A stretch of DNA of 64,000 nucleotides from Sphagnum magellanicum (Eukaryota > Streptophyta > Sphagnopsida > Sphagnales > Sphagnaceae). The notes beneath the pieces were generated by a model. It saw only the letters and a program-made list of their open reading frames with translations. It was not told the DNA's origin and did no database searches. A program made the position numbers and the translations under genes. This document shows, in pieces, positions 24,600-36,250 of the stretch (position 1 is the first letter of the stretch; each line of letters opens with the position of its first letter). The stretch spans positions 13,314,041 to 13,378,040 of the forward strand of contig CM038917.1 in the NCBI GenBank assembly GCA_021904315.1. Direction: 5' to 3'.

Positions 24600-26142
24600 A
24601 TTCACTAATTTTGTGAATAATGTCCCAAAAACTTTGTTAGTAGACTCAACTTATTTGTTTCCTTGAAGATAATAGACAATAAAATTAGTATGTCATAAGA
24701 TGAAATGATCGATCAAATAATAAATAACATCATTGATGAAATGGGTACCTTGATTAATCACTTGTGGTGAGTGGACAACCAAATTATGTGAAAATGTGTT
24801 CATACAAGAATTTCATAATAATAGTAGTTACGTTTGTATGTAAAACTTTCACCTCTACCCATTTAGTTGCATAATTAATAGCAACCAAAATATATCAATT
24901 TTCATAATATCGATTTGTTAGTGTGACGAATGCGAACATTAGACACCATCTTCCAATATATGGAATTCATCCATAATGTTCATCCATAACTCCTCACTAA
25001 ATCTTGGTTAAATGTTAATTAAGTTTTAATTAACTCTCAATTAAATCCCAATTAAGTTTTAGTTAAATCCTTATTAAACCTTTGTGAAATGATAGTTAAA
25101 TCCTAATTAAATCCCAATTAAATCCTAATTAAATCATAGTTAAATTTTAATTAAATTTTAATTAAGTCTTAGTCCAATTAAATCTTAGTTAACTTGTAAT
25201 TAAGTTTTAGTTAATTTATGAATAGTTGATTTCTAATTAAGAAGGTTCCCAAAAAACTTATTTACTTGATGCACACATAGAAGCCTCCCTGGAAGCTTCC
25301 TTGAGTTAAGTCCCCAAAGGGGTAAAATAGGAATAGGAACCTTCATTTCCTTTAATCTATTCAACATTAGGCACAATTTTGCACCATAGCCTTGTCAAGT
25401 TCTTTTCATGTTCATGTTTACATACAATAGTATAATAAAGATATATTTTCATGTTTACCATGCACATCTTATGTTCTTGCTTTTAGATCTTATGTTCTTG
25501 TTTTTTAATCACATTATTTTATTTTATTCTTTGTTTGAAAGTTAAAATTAAACCTTTTTTTTAGCCTTTGTTCTTGTGGTTCTTTGTGTCCTTGATAGTT
25601 GGTTTTGATAGGCCCAATAAAGTTTAATCCCCATTTTTGAAAAATTTCTTTGAGCAAAGTGTAATCAACTTAGCCAAATTTTGTGTCAATAGGTTACATG
25701 TTCTTTGACACTAATCATAGGCTTCACAAATATTCATGAACATCACAATTCATTGTTGGCCATTAGTATCCAACATCAAGAATTTTCATCACAGTAATAT
25801 CTAAAGAAAAATGTATTTTAACAACTCCAATATGTAGCTTTTGCAAAATAATTAGTACTTATTCTGGTTGTAAAACACAATAGAATTTATTATCTTGCCT
25901 GAATTGGTAGAATACTCCATCTTCAAATACAAATGGTTTAACTTTTTGAATTAGAGATTGTCTTTGGGAAGTACTATATCTCTCAAGCATCACTCCCTTA
26001 TATAGGTACTCAAAACCATTATGTAACCATTCAGGTTGTAATGTGAACAAGTGAGCATGAATGTTTTGATTAGGTACACTAACCAGTTCAAAATGGTTAA
26101 GTAGCCTATTCAATGCATCTACCATTAAATGGGATCTACTAG
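24600..26142 (-). pseudogene. Gypsy integrase, split by a solo LTR
   Basis: The minus strand carries SRSHLMVDALNRL (end of the RNase H linker), then an integrase zinc-binding region with HFSLDITVMKILDVGYWWPT near 25740-25830. The start of the catalytic core, WGLNFIGPI, follows near 25610-25640. The core breaks off at the solo LTR and resumes at 24916 with [29 protein letters not shown] and STNKVLG-like blocks down to about 24.6 kb. The first catalytic Asp (WGLD in relatives) is Asn here, and stops are frequent. Confidence 0.82.
24922..25597 (+). mobile_element. Solo LTR (family 1) inside gypsy integrase
   Basis: This element begins TGTGACGAATGCG and ends GTCCTTGATA. It shares with 7707-8452 the TTAATTAAGT-type repeats and the blocks GATGCACACATAGAA, TCCCCAAAGG, CACCATAGCCTTGTCA and CCTTTGTTCTTGTG, all in the same order. 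It is flanked by GTTAG (24917-24921) and GTTGG (25598-25602), a target duplication with one mismatch. Removing it reconnects the two parts of the integrase core, which confirms both edges. It has no internal retroelement sequence and is in plus orientation, opposite to its host element. It is more diverged at its ends than the copy at 7707-8452. Confidence 0.85.
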
Positions 26143-26296
26143 CATTACAACAAAATGTGTCCATGTATGCCAAGTGATTTCTTTTGATTTTGAATGAATT
26201 CACTGATTATAATGAATGGGACCTAGTGAGGAAGTAATGAATTCATTGGTTTAGTGAACAAAAACTAATGAATTGCACCCACATTTTGTTGTAGTG
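26143..26296 (-). mobile_element. CACTA-like MITE (copy 1) in gypsy element
   Basis: 154 bp bounded by CATTACAACAAAATGTG on the left and CATTTTGTTGTAGTG on the right, an inverted terminal repeat of about 13-15 bp of the CACTACAACAAAA type. It aligns along its whole length, inverted, with 38072-38226. Internally it has repeated GAATTCAC/CTAGTGA motifs. The flanking 3 bp (TAG and CAA) do not match, so the target duplication has decayed or the edge is shifted. It separates the RNase H and integrase parts of the gypsy Pol. It is non-autonomous. Confidence 0.8.
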
Positions 26297-26660
26297 CAAG
26301 TTTATATAATATCTTAAAGTCATATTCCAAAAATAATATAAACCATTTAATTAATATGCCAAAAACTTGAAGTTTATTTATAAGGTAAATTAAGGCTATA
26401 TGGTCTACATAAAACAGAAACCGGTTACCCAATAAGTAATGCCTGAATTTATGCAGAACATAAACCGTTGTTAAAGTTCCCCTCTTAATAATGGTATAGT
26501 TTCTTTCAGTTGAGTTTAGTAATCTAAAGGTGTACATAATTGGTTGAATTATGAGCAAGTATTACTCCTACTGCCAACTAAGATGCATCCATGTGCACAT
26601 GAAATTATAACTCCCAATTAGGAGTAATGATAATAGGTACTTATACATATCGATTCTTAA
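26265..26660 (-). pseudogene. Gypsy RNase H relic
   Basis: The minus-strand frame shows RLLNSTERNYTIIKRGTLT, HKFRHYLLGNRFLFYVDHIA and WILFLLEYDF-like blocks, matching the RNase H that follows RT in Ty3/gypsy Pol. The glutamate of the usual TERE/TEKE block is replaced in the KRG stretch. The last ten residues of the open frame (26265-26296) come from the inserted MITE and are not part of the enzyme. Confidence 0.78.
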
Positions 26661-26679
26661 TATCTTCCCAAGCATTTTG

Positions 26680-27230
26680 GCATTTTTTTTTCCACCCAAA
26701 AACTTCATTTTTACAAAATAATTTGGTTATAGATGACATGATTGAGGCAAAGTCCCTAATAAAACACCTATAGAATAGAGCCATCCCATTGAACACATGA
26801 ATTTCCTAAAGGACCTAGTAGTAGGTACTCGCATGTTCAGTAAGGCTTCAACTTTCTTAAAATCCACAACTTTACCTCTTGTAGACACTATGAAACCTAG
26901 GATAGTTCCTAAAAAGACTATAATGCACACCTATCTAGGTTTAGACTAATACCAAATTCCTTACACTTTAAAAAACGCTTTTTGAACTTCTCAAAGTGAA
27001 TAGACCAGTCATTGAAAACCGTAAAGGGTGAACCCATCCTTGGGTGGTACCATTAGGAACTTAACAATACAAGTAACTATATACAAAATGCCATGAACAA
27101 AGATCTTTAGACCCCTAATAAAACCAAGTGGTTTAGGTATGGTTTGATCCACCATTCGAAGGTTATAAGGTGTTGGGTTAAACTTTGATAGACTTAATTG
27201 CACTCTTAATTCCTTAGTGATAATGTTAAT
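26680..27230 (-). pseudogene. Gypsy protease joined to RT C-terminus
   Basis: Minus-strand 27009-27203 resembles a gypsy aspartic protease tail: LSLSKFNPTPYNLRMVDQTI, then PLGFIRGLKIFVHGI. Within about 40 bases the translation passes to the RT thumb/connection region. That reads as FTVFNDWSIHFEKFKKRF followed by the LGTILGFIVSTRGKVVDFKK block at 26727-26930. The fingers and palm, including the YxDD active site, are missing. This is an internal deletion of roughly the first two thirds of RT. Confidence 0.75.
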
Positions 27231-28932
27231 TCTAGAACCTGTAGGGTGTAGTCATGCCAATAGGGGCTGAAAACAATTGTAACCATTTTCAATTCTATGT
27301 TTTTTACACCAAATTTTTTTAAATAAAATTTTAACTTGAAAATAAGTTAAATGTTTTGCACATTATCAAATTTAATATCTTATTTTATAAATATCCAAAA
27401 TATGAAATTATTTCATTAACATTTGGACCTTCAAAAGTACTATTAAAAAACTTGTAACCACTATTTTTAAGCAATAAAAGGACTTGTAAATGGACTTTGA
27501 AAACTTTGAAAATGACAAATTTTTGCCAAATTTTTAACACAAACATTAACAAAATAGTACAAATTTTTAAAAAAATGTTTTAAGAGATTTTTTTGAAAAC
27601 TTTTTTTGAGAATATTTCAAGAATGTTCCCAAAAAAGTAATTAATTAAGGGGGCACTAGTGGCTCCTATTAGCCTAGTTGCAACCACCATGAAAAAGTAC
27701 ATCATTTATAAAAAAATTGCCCACTTGAACTTGGATTACTACCATGTGATGGTCAATGGTAGCTGCTACACACATTAGTTCAAACGGAATTGATTCAGAT
27801 CACACCCATTGAACAATCTTAACCAATTTAAAAATATATCGCTTGATGTTTGGTACAATCTTCAAAAGTTGTCCCAAGTTGAGAAGATATTTGGTTTCCA
27901 AAACTTGTGTACTGACGTTTATTTGTATCTCTTCGAAAGTTTTCTTTAGTCTTGTTTATTGTTCAAGCAAATTAACATGTTGTTTGCTTATAACTGATTG
28001 ATTTGTGGTTTTTAGCAATCTTGCCCAATTTGAATGAAGTGGTGCATTCAAATCAACATGATGCTTAAGACCTAAGATCACCATTTTACAATTCTTTGAT
28101 AATATGGGCAACGGAGTCATGTATTTGTTCTTCGATTTGTTAATCAACTATTACTTTTGCCTTCACTAATTTTCATTCTTTTAGTATTTATTGTTCTAAT
28201 ATTTGACTATGTGTTGTGACAACATCAACTACATTAACAAGTATTTATGAGGTTTAGAGGGTTAAAAAACTATTAAAGCAATAGGGTTTGTTTTAGTGTG
28301 AAACATTTTTTGAACCTCAATCTTTCTAAAATAATCTCCCAACCAATGTGTAACACTAGAACAAATAATGTAGGATATCGTAATGGTACTCTAGTTGGTT
28401 TATAGGTTGTGCAATAACTTCAACTACATGTTTAGTTATCTTGATTATTGTTTTTTCTATTATGACAGGTTTCCTTGGCATGACCTACTTTTTTGTAGTT
28501 TGAATAGGTTAGTTATTGTTTAACTATGGTATAGTTAATTATTAGTTACACAACTAGTTTAGTTTCTGGTTAGGCTAACAAAGCATTATAATTTGTTATA
28601 ACTAGTCCACTTTCTTCACAAATCATTACAATTTCCTTGTGTTTAATGAAGGAATCTCTTTCCATACTTGTAGTTACTAATATTAAGTATGGTTGCAAAC
28701 CCACCCTGAAAATAATAGTAAGAAAAACAATAGTGGTTTTGGCTTGCAAACGATTTGCAAGTTTCAACAAATGTTTATAATAGACCTATACTCATTCACC
28801 AACTTCTTGTTGTAGATTCCTCCATTGTACATAAACTTATTTGTCATTCTTCATAGTTTAAAAACACTTGCAAAACACTTGTTGCAACTCCTCAAATGTA
28901 TAATTATGATGGTCTTGTACAAAGTTCTCACC

Positions 28933-29890
28933 TCAATCTAAAATATTGTCTCTCAAAGTAAAATTGAATAGGTTCATGATGTTTGTTTGCATAGTCTCCC
29001 CATTTGCATTGATCATTTTTTTGAATATGTTTATATGAACATCAAGGTCAATATCCTTCACATATGTTGGATATTGAAGCTTTATGTATAACAATTTGCT
29101 AATTGATTCAGGTTGTACTATAATTGGTGGGTACCTAGGTGGTATGAACATTCTTGGGTTAGGGATTGGCCATCCATATGTACCAATAATTGGATTAGGT
29201 GGTGGTCCTCCAAATGGGTTTCCATCAAGTGAGTTTCTAGGCGATCCTTCACCCAATTATTGATGTGGAATTGTTGTTCTTGGTAGTTGAGGTGGCATAC
29301 TTCCACAATAAATTTATAGTCCAATAGTGATAGGGGAGTGTATAGGTAAGGATGTTACCATTGACTATTGAACAAGTATTCCTCTTGAATTCAAGATTGG
29401 TTGTCCTAGTCTAGAAATGTGAACTTGAGTAGGGTATTGTGTTTGCATTGGTTGCTTAGCAAGTGGCTTCGGTTTTGATTGATTAAGACCAGCTACATAT
29501 GTTGTTTTAATCTTCAGAATCAATGGATAAAATCCTTTGATCCCAAAGTAATATGTTGAATACATATTAAAATCCATAGGTACAAAAGGTGATAGATTAT
29601 GATAGCACATCGAGTATGGTGAATAAGGTACAATTCTAAGTTGTCATGCTATAAGAAGTCTAATAGGTTGTGGCTAGCCTAGTTGTTGATTAATTGGTAT
29701 TGTTCCATTGCCCAGACTTGATTGTGGTCAAGGTTGCTGCACATGTACACCAATGTGTGTTGTTGGTGTGCTTGGAACATTAGGTTGTAAATCTATCATG
29801 ATCGCTTTTCTCATCAATTATTTGAGTTTATCATTTGCAAAGGGACAATTTTTGAATTCATGACCAACTTGTTGACAATATGCACATGTT
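28933..29890 (-). pseudogene. Gypsy gag relic with CCHC knuckle
   Basis: On the minus strand, 29886-29845 reads CAYCQQVGHEFKNC, an intact CX2CX4HX4C zinc knuckle typical of retrotransposon gag nucleocapsid. Fragments at about 28940-29250, with YPTYVKDIDLDVHINIFKK and NLFNFTLRDNILD, resemble plant retrotransposon gag (the DVHxxxFK block and the F...L...DW block). However, the knuckle lies upstream of the capsid-like block on this strand, which is the reverse of the usual gag order. This suggests either a rearrangement or a lineage-specific arrangement. Stops separate the fragments. Confidence 0.6.
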
Positions 29891-30870
29891 ATAATGTCAA
29901 TAGTGGGATGGGCGCTTGCAATTAACACATACTTTGTTGAATTGGTGGTTGTTCAATTGTTCCCTGCATAACATGTATAGTTAGTCAAACATGATGGATT
30001 AATGGTGGTGTTTGTTGGACATCAATAGATAGTGTGACTACTTCCATTAATTCTACATGTGGTTGAGAACTAGATTAGTGTGAAGGTCATTGTTCCAAGC
30101 TACGTAATTGTTCCAACCAATTAAAAAGTTGGTTGTGCTCCAATTCCAAATCTGATGTGGTTGGATTCAAAGAGGGAACTGGTTTAAAGACGAAATATGC
30201 ATCAATAAGTGTTTCATGACAGTGTAATAACGTTGGGAATATAATATCCAAAAATTGTAAGTGCCCACCTCTGGCATGTAAAGGTTATTTCATTAGTTGC
30301 TAAAAAAAGTGCAGTTTGATTTCCACCCAGTTATGTGTTTGGCCTTGATTGTTAGGATGAATGTTAGGGTGTCAAAAAACAACTGACTAAAGGTACTTGT
30401 GGTTCCGTCCATTCTTCTCGCTTTACCAATATTTGTTGAAAAGGTGTATTTGTTGGGATTTGATGTTGAGAACATCAATAGGTTGTATCCCTTTGGCTTA
30501 TGGACATATATGGTTGTTCTTGTGGTAATATTTTGTTGGGCACATGTTATGATGTAACCATCTCCAATTGCCTTTTAAGTCCTATTGTAATTGTTCTTGA
30601 GATATTTAAGACATGTACAAATACTAATTCCTTAAATCCTTTTTATCAATATGATACTTAATATCTAAAACTAATATTTTTTAATAAAAATAACGTAGCA
30701 AAAAGTTATAAGAATACTAATATTTTATTGACTCACTATGTCAAAATCCTAAGAAAATTGCTTAAATGGTAAAACAAAAAATAAAAAATTGAAAAAATTT
30801 CTTTTATGACCAAAGATTGAAAATGCAAATGCTTACAATTTTAATGCACTATGTGGTCGCCAAATGTTGA

Positions 30871-32380
30871 TGGATTTTTCCATATGCCCCTCAAATAGGT
30901 TGTATCTTCCTCTTTTATCTCAATAATAGGTTTTTTAATTTATAAAAAAAACACGTGCATTGCACACAATTTATGCATGATTTTAACTAAACATACTCAA
31001 ATTGCAATAAAGAAAATATACCTTTCCATTACAAGTTTGTAAAAGATAACAAGAAAACAAAATTCTTTCCTCATGAAAGGGTATTATTTTATACAAAAAA
31101 ATCCTTTAACAATAACAAGTTAATATAAACAACTATGTATTCCAAACTCAAATTCGTGTTGAACTGTCCACTTGTTCTATAATCTACCAAACATTCAGTC
31201 AAGCACCAATTCTATTCACTATCAAATAAAACACTATGCCAATTTATCATATTACTAGGTCTACTCAGTATCAATTCATTACACCAGTTTGACAACAAAA
31301 TAGGTTATAATTAAAAATTTGGATAACGATTGGCATGATGACACTTTTGTTGGATGTAGTGCGGTCAAAAAACCTATGAATGTGACTAATTTTCTTACCT
31401 TGAAATCTACTATAATTGAAGAAAAAAATAAATTCATTGAGGAGCAAGGCCTTTTGAAAAGGACCTTGACTTAAACTTTTGATTATATATATATATATTC
31501 TTATTCAACCAATTTTTTTGTCTTGTTTATTTATTTCACATGCATTTTGTTTCTATAAAAATGTTTTGATGGTGGGTTTGTATTTGTAATTAGGGTAAAG
31601 GTGCATTGTTGGTGGTGTGGACTCAACATTCAACCCCAAGTAGTTGCATTGGAAATATATTTTTAAATTTTTACAATAACCCAATGATGAAATGGGCATG
31701 ATTATGAAGAACTTTGATGGTCTTTAAACACAATTGGGAAATGTGGGGTCAATTATATTGTGTGATTTTTTGCCATGTGATTTTTATTAAGGTCAATTAC
31801 AGTATGTTGTCCATGTGCAAGTCATTTAATGGTAGGTTTTGTTGCTTTTGATTTTGTCATGTGTAGTCCATTAGATGAGACTTATGTTATGTCCTTATGG
31901 CTTGTCATGTGCACATTTGTAGTAAGTGTGATTTTATTTATTTATTTTGCCAATGTTGCTAACTATTGTGTTTTTTGGGGTATAATTTTAGGTTCGGTGT
32001 TTCTTGGGTAGTTGGTTAATTTTACTCATTACACCAATATGTATCCCAATTCACTTGATATTTCATTAAGTTACGAGTAACTTGGATAAATTTACCATGA
32101 CAAAAATGGCCAACCCTTAGAGAACATGGACCAATTGTTGTGGACATGTTATTAATTCAATAATATTTAATCAAATTCATTAATAGTTTATTCACTAACT
32201 AACTTCCTAGTTCATAGTTAAATTAAACACCTAACCAATTAGGCTAGGTTGAGCGCATAAGATTCTAAGCTAAATTAGGTTAAACACCTAGCCACCTAGG
32301 CTAAACTAGACATCTAAAAACCTATGTTAACCTAGGTCACCTAACCCATCAACTTATAGTGCAAATGTGAAAATTTTAAC
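30871..32380. other. AT-rich region, possible 5' LTR of gypsy relic
   Basis: The part adjoining the primer-binding-site candidate (30865 upward) should be the 5' LTR of the minus-strand gypsy element, but I could not find its other end or a matching 3' LTR. The rest is AT-rich with no recognised gene. Confidence 0.3.
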
Positions 32381-32399
32381 CCTTCACCTCCCTTCACCT

Positions 32400-33970
32400 C
32401 TATGTTTAAAAATAATATCCGCCCTAGGTTATTTTAGGATATTTTAAACTAATCCACCTTATGTTATTCTATCGTAAACAATTTTAAAATATTCCGCCAT
32501 GGGCTATTTTAGGTTATTTTACCTTAATCTATTTTTAGTTATTTGAGGTTATTCCACCTTAAATATGTTTTTGGTTATTATAAGTTATTCCACCTTAACA
32601 TATTTTCATTATCCTAAGGTATTTTACCTTAACTTATTTAAATTTTTTTTTACTATTCCACTATATTTTATTTTAGTGTAAGTTATTTTTTATTATTCTA
32701 AGTTATTCCCAATTATTCCAAACTATTCCACCTTAGGTTATTCAAAGTTCTTTTAAATTATTGTGCCCTGTGTTATTTTAGGTTAGGTAACCTTAAGTTG
32801 GTTTAAATTATAACATTAGGTTATTCAAAAGTATAACCTATAATGGCCTAGGATATAATAACCTATAATAACCTAAGGTAGAATAATAGACGATAACGTA
32901 AATGGTCTAAGCATGGTAAATTAGATGAAAAAATATGTTCACCTAAAATCCCATTTGAAAATATGACAAATTTTTGCAAAAAACAAGAAAGTAGATTGGA
33001 AATTTTTTTATTTTTCATTTTGAAAACATTTATGCTTCCATTGGGTTTATAGGAAGTTGAATATACAATTTGAAGACTTTAGTATAATAAAAGTAGGTAA
33101 AAAATATGGTTGAAATTGAGTGGTAAATATATTTTTCAAACCTACTTTTACCCTACAAGCTAAATATATTTTGAATAGAATGTCAAAAAGATGAAAAACC
33201 ACAAGTACATTCTAAGACCCCATTAATTAAAAAAATTAGAAAAAAACATTTCATTTATTTACAACCTACTTGAACGTTATAAAATAGATTGTGAATTTTG
33301 CTTGAATTCCCCATGAATCTACTTAAACCTATTTTAAACATGTAGTTTTTATTTGAAATTTTAACGAATTTGAAAATATATATATTAATCTTTCAATTGA
33401 ATAATATTTTTAGGTTTAATATATCAAAGCCTACTTGATGGCTACTTTTCATCTATGTTGCAAAAGAAACATTTGTAATCTAATTTAACATGCTTGGACT
33501 TTAAAATAGCCTAAAATAACTTAAAATAGCCCAAATTGAAATAACCTATAATAGTAAAAAAATCTTAATGTATATTAATTTTATATACTTGAAGGTAAAA
33601 TTACTTAGAATAGTCAAGAATAACTTGGAATAACCTAAGGTTGAATAATTTAAAATAATTTAAAGTAGTTAAAAAAACCAGAAGGTAAATAGCTTAAAAT
33701 AACATAAGGCAAAATAAATTAAAATAATTTATAACGGCTTAGACTAAAATTATTGATAATTGCCTAAAATATCCTATGATGGAATTATATAAAATAACAT
33801 AAAATAACCTTTAGGTTTGAATAACTTAAAATAATTTAAGGTGGAATATTAAAAAAAACCTATAATACAATAACTTAGGGTAAATTACCAAGAATAGTTG
33901 AGAATAACATAAATTAAAAAACTTTAAAATAATCTAGGGTATGATACCTTAGGATATTTAAAACAACAGC
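32400..33970. repeat. Long imperfect inverted repeat (foldback-like)
   Basis: The left arm (about 32400-32880) is a degenerate array of short units such as TTATTCCACCTTAGGTTATT. The right arm (about 33500-33970) is an array of the reverse complement, AATAACCTAAGGTGGAATAA. The spacer (about 32.9-33.5 kb) has no coding sequence. Arms made of short tandem units around a spacer are the layout of Foldback-type elements. No sharp ends or target duplication were found, so this is a structural description more than a classification. Confidence 0.6.
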
Positions 33971-35099
33971 ATCAAAATAAACCTATTTCCTATATTGAAT
34001 TACTTTAATTAATATTAAATTATGTTGATTAGTAATGAAATATGATGATTACATGGTAAGCTTATAGTGACATAATTTTAAGCGAGGTGAAATGACTAGG
34101 GTGAGATGAACCTATTTTATTTTTAAGGCTAATGAATTGCAACCCACTTTTGGATTAATGTTTAATGTTGTTTATGTTTGGCATTTAAAGATTTTGAGTC
34201 TTGAATGAAGTTTGTTGTTTATAAGTATTTTTAAACATCTTATTTGTTTCAAATTTTTGTTTAAATATGCATGTTGGTTGTTGATTGATGTGGGAAAATG
34301 TGGTGAATACAAAGCAATGAAAAATAGTCAAACCACCTTTGGGTCATAAGTTATTGGTTAATTATGGTTGTTTCAACACTAGTACAAATTATGGGTCTAA
34401 TATCCTAAATCATTAGAACTAGCATTTTGTTAATTGGTTTCACTATACCCACAAATGTTTTCACTTGTTCTTTAAGCCCAATGATTTCATAGTTGTTCAA
34501 GTTTCCAACCATTTAAGCCCAGCTAAATTTAATTTTTTTCATGTTACTTCTAAATGAATCGTAATTTAGGTATAAAATTTACCAAGTCAAATGGTTCACT
34601 ATCCACTTAATCAAATAGTTAGTCATTTTGTTAGTCATTTTGCTAGTAAAAATGAGAAGGTGCAATTTGACTGCCCAGTTGCGTTAGACATGTACAAAAT
34701 GACTTGTCCAAATTGATAGGGTGGTTTTTTAACGCCCATCACTTTTGGGTATTTATTTATTAGAAAACCCAGTTGAAAAAACCATGAATTGTAATAGTAA
34801 ATGCCTCATCTAAAAATTTCAAAAAATGTATTTTTGGGACAAAAAAGAAACCAAAACAAAAATTACAATTCATATGGACTTATGAAAATATGGTCAAATT
34901 TTAACCATTTAGAAGTCCTTAATTATTAAATGGTTAATGTTTTGAAAAAAAGATGTTTCATATGAGTTTATCATCTTCTGTTACATTACATATTGAGTCC
35001 TCATAAGAAATTTGGAATGTGAATCAATATTTTATTTTTCATTTTGTGATGTTCAAGTTAAACAACCAGTCCATATTTTTCAATTTCAAAAGTCCATTA

Positions 35100-36250
35100 C
35101 TACTAACAAATGATTTTTTTAATAATAAATAACCACACAGTTCTCTTCATAATGAAATTATTAGTCTCGATCAAAGTCCCAATTAATAGATCTAAGGATA
35201 TATTAATCATCATACACATTTGAATAAAGGGTACCCAAGGAAAAAACATTGTTTCATTACGAAAGTGAGCCATCATAACTTGCATCTACCCACTATATAT
35301 TCTAAATCAACATGAAGACTTCATTCATTTTCTAAAACCCAATGTACAAAATTTTGTGAAAGCGAAGTTGTTAAAGCACCCATGTCTCCAATCTTTTCAC
35401 CTATTGTATCACACCAAGTATGGTTGCTCCCAAACAACCTTTAGAGTTATGTACATTGGAATTCCTGAGATGACAAATGACATGTTGTGCTACTAGGTTA
35501 GTTTCACAATTAGTAATAAGGAGACTTTTTTGCACTAGACCTAATGGTTAGAACATATATTCAAATTGCCATGGGAAAAACATAGATGCTCAAAGAAAAC
35601 CAAAGGTTCTTTTGTATTAACCACTTTCTAAATCCCATTTCCATTTAGCATTTCTACAAGTTCCTATTGAACAAAGCCCAAGAAATATTATATTAATTTA
35701 GGGTTAGCCCTAGCTTCTATGATAATTCAATTATGGAGTTCCCTAGGGTATTTTGGGATGAACAACTACAACTTCAATATCAATTTGTGCTAACTTCCTT
35801 TAATTGATAATTGCAAAAACTAAAAAAACTCTAGCAAAACAACAAATTGATATCCTTCAGTGGTTGTGATGGTGAAATTTTTTTATAAGGAAACTAGGTC
35901 CAACAAGCATAACAAAATTTGTTTTGTTTTAGCATCCATGCAACATACAACTCCAGATTGAAAATTAACTTGGGTATAGAGAAAAGGAACAAATTTTGAC
36001 CTAATTTCTTTAGTTCTTTAAGCCATTTTAAGCTAATATACCATTCACCACAATTTAATCTTGGTTTGTGTAAGGGACAAGAGTCCCTCTTGTACTTGTA
36101 CATAAAAATTCACGAACACAACCATGGATGGAAAAATAATTGAAAAGTGCATCATGAAAAGTTTTTTACTCTAACTTCCATAATAAAAGAAGCTACACTT
36201 TGCTACGATCAAGAAGACCAAAACCACCCACTTGAAAAACATCATCAAAA
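35100..36250 (-). pseudogene. Possible second LINE tail relic
   Basis: Minus-strand translation near 36170-36240 reads VGGFGLLDRSKV followed by a Leu/Trp-rich stretch. This resembles the GGLGLxDL..KQALLxKWxWR block after the RT in plant LINEs. The continuation to 35.9 kb and the frame at 35103-35285 are compatible but not diagnostic. No RT catalytic motifs were seen, so this may be a 5'-truncated LINE or chance. Confidence 0.3.

Larger units (their letters stand above)
24600..30870 (-). mobile_element. Decayed Ty3/gypsy retrotransposon, nested insertions
   Basis: Minus-strand order is gag (about 28.9-29.9 kb, with CCHC knuckle), protease (about 27.0-27.2 kb), the C-terminal end of RT (about 26.7-27.05 kb), RNase H (about 26.3-26.65 kb) and integrase (about 26.1 down to 24.6 kb). 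This is the Ty3/gypsy order. A candidate primer-binding site, TGGCGACCACAT, lies at 30862-30851. It resembles the TGGCGAC-type sites of the Tat/Ogre lineage, so a 5' LTR would begin just above 30865. No matching 3' LTR was found. Protease runs almost directly into the end of RT, so most of RT is deleted. A MITE (26143-26296) and a solo LTR (24922-25597) were inserted later. The many stops show it is dead. Confidence 0.87.

Noticed and set aside
25598-25620. TTGGTTTTGATAGGCCC after the LTR as a primer-binding site
   Set aside because: Read on the minus strand it is the integrase stretch IGPIKTN, and the LTR is flanked by a target duplication. It is a solo LTR and not the 5' end of a plus-strand element.
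25859-26203. Start of the 114-aa frame (MNSFKIKRNHLAYMDTFCC) as protein
   Set aside because: These residues are encoded by the inserted MITE; the retroelement homology begins after them.
31829-32011. 60-aa hydrophobic plus-strand frame
   Set aside because: Leu/Val/Phe-rich chance frame in T-rich DNA with no splice context or recognised family.
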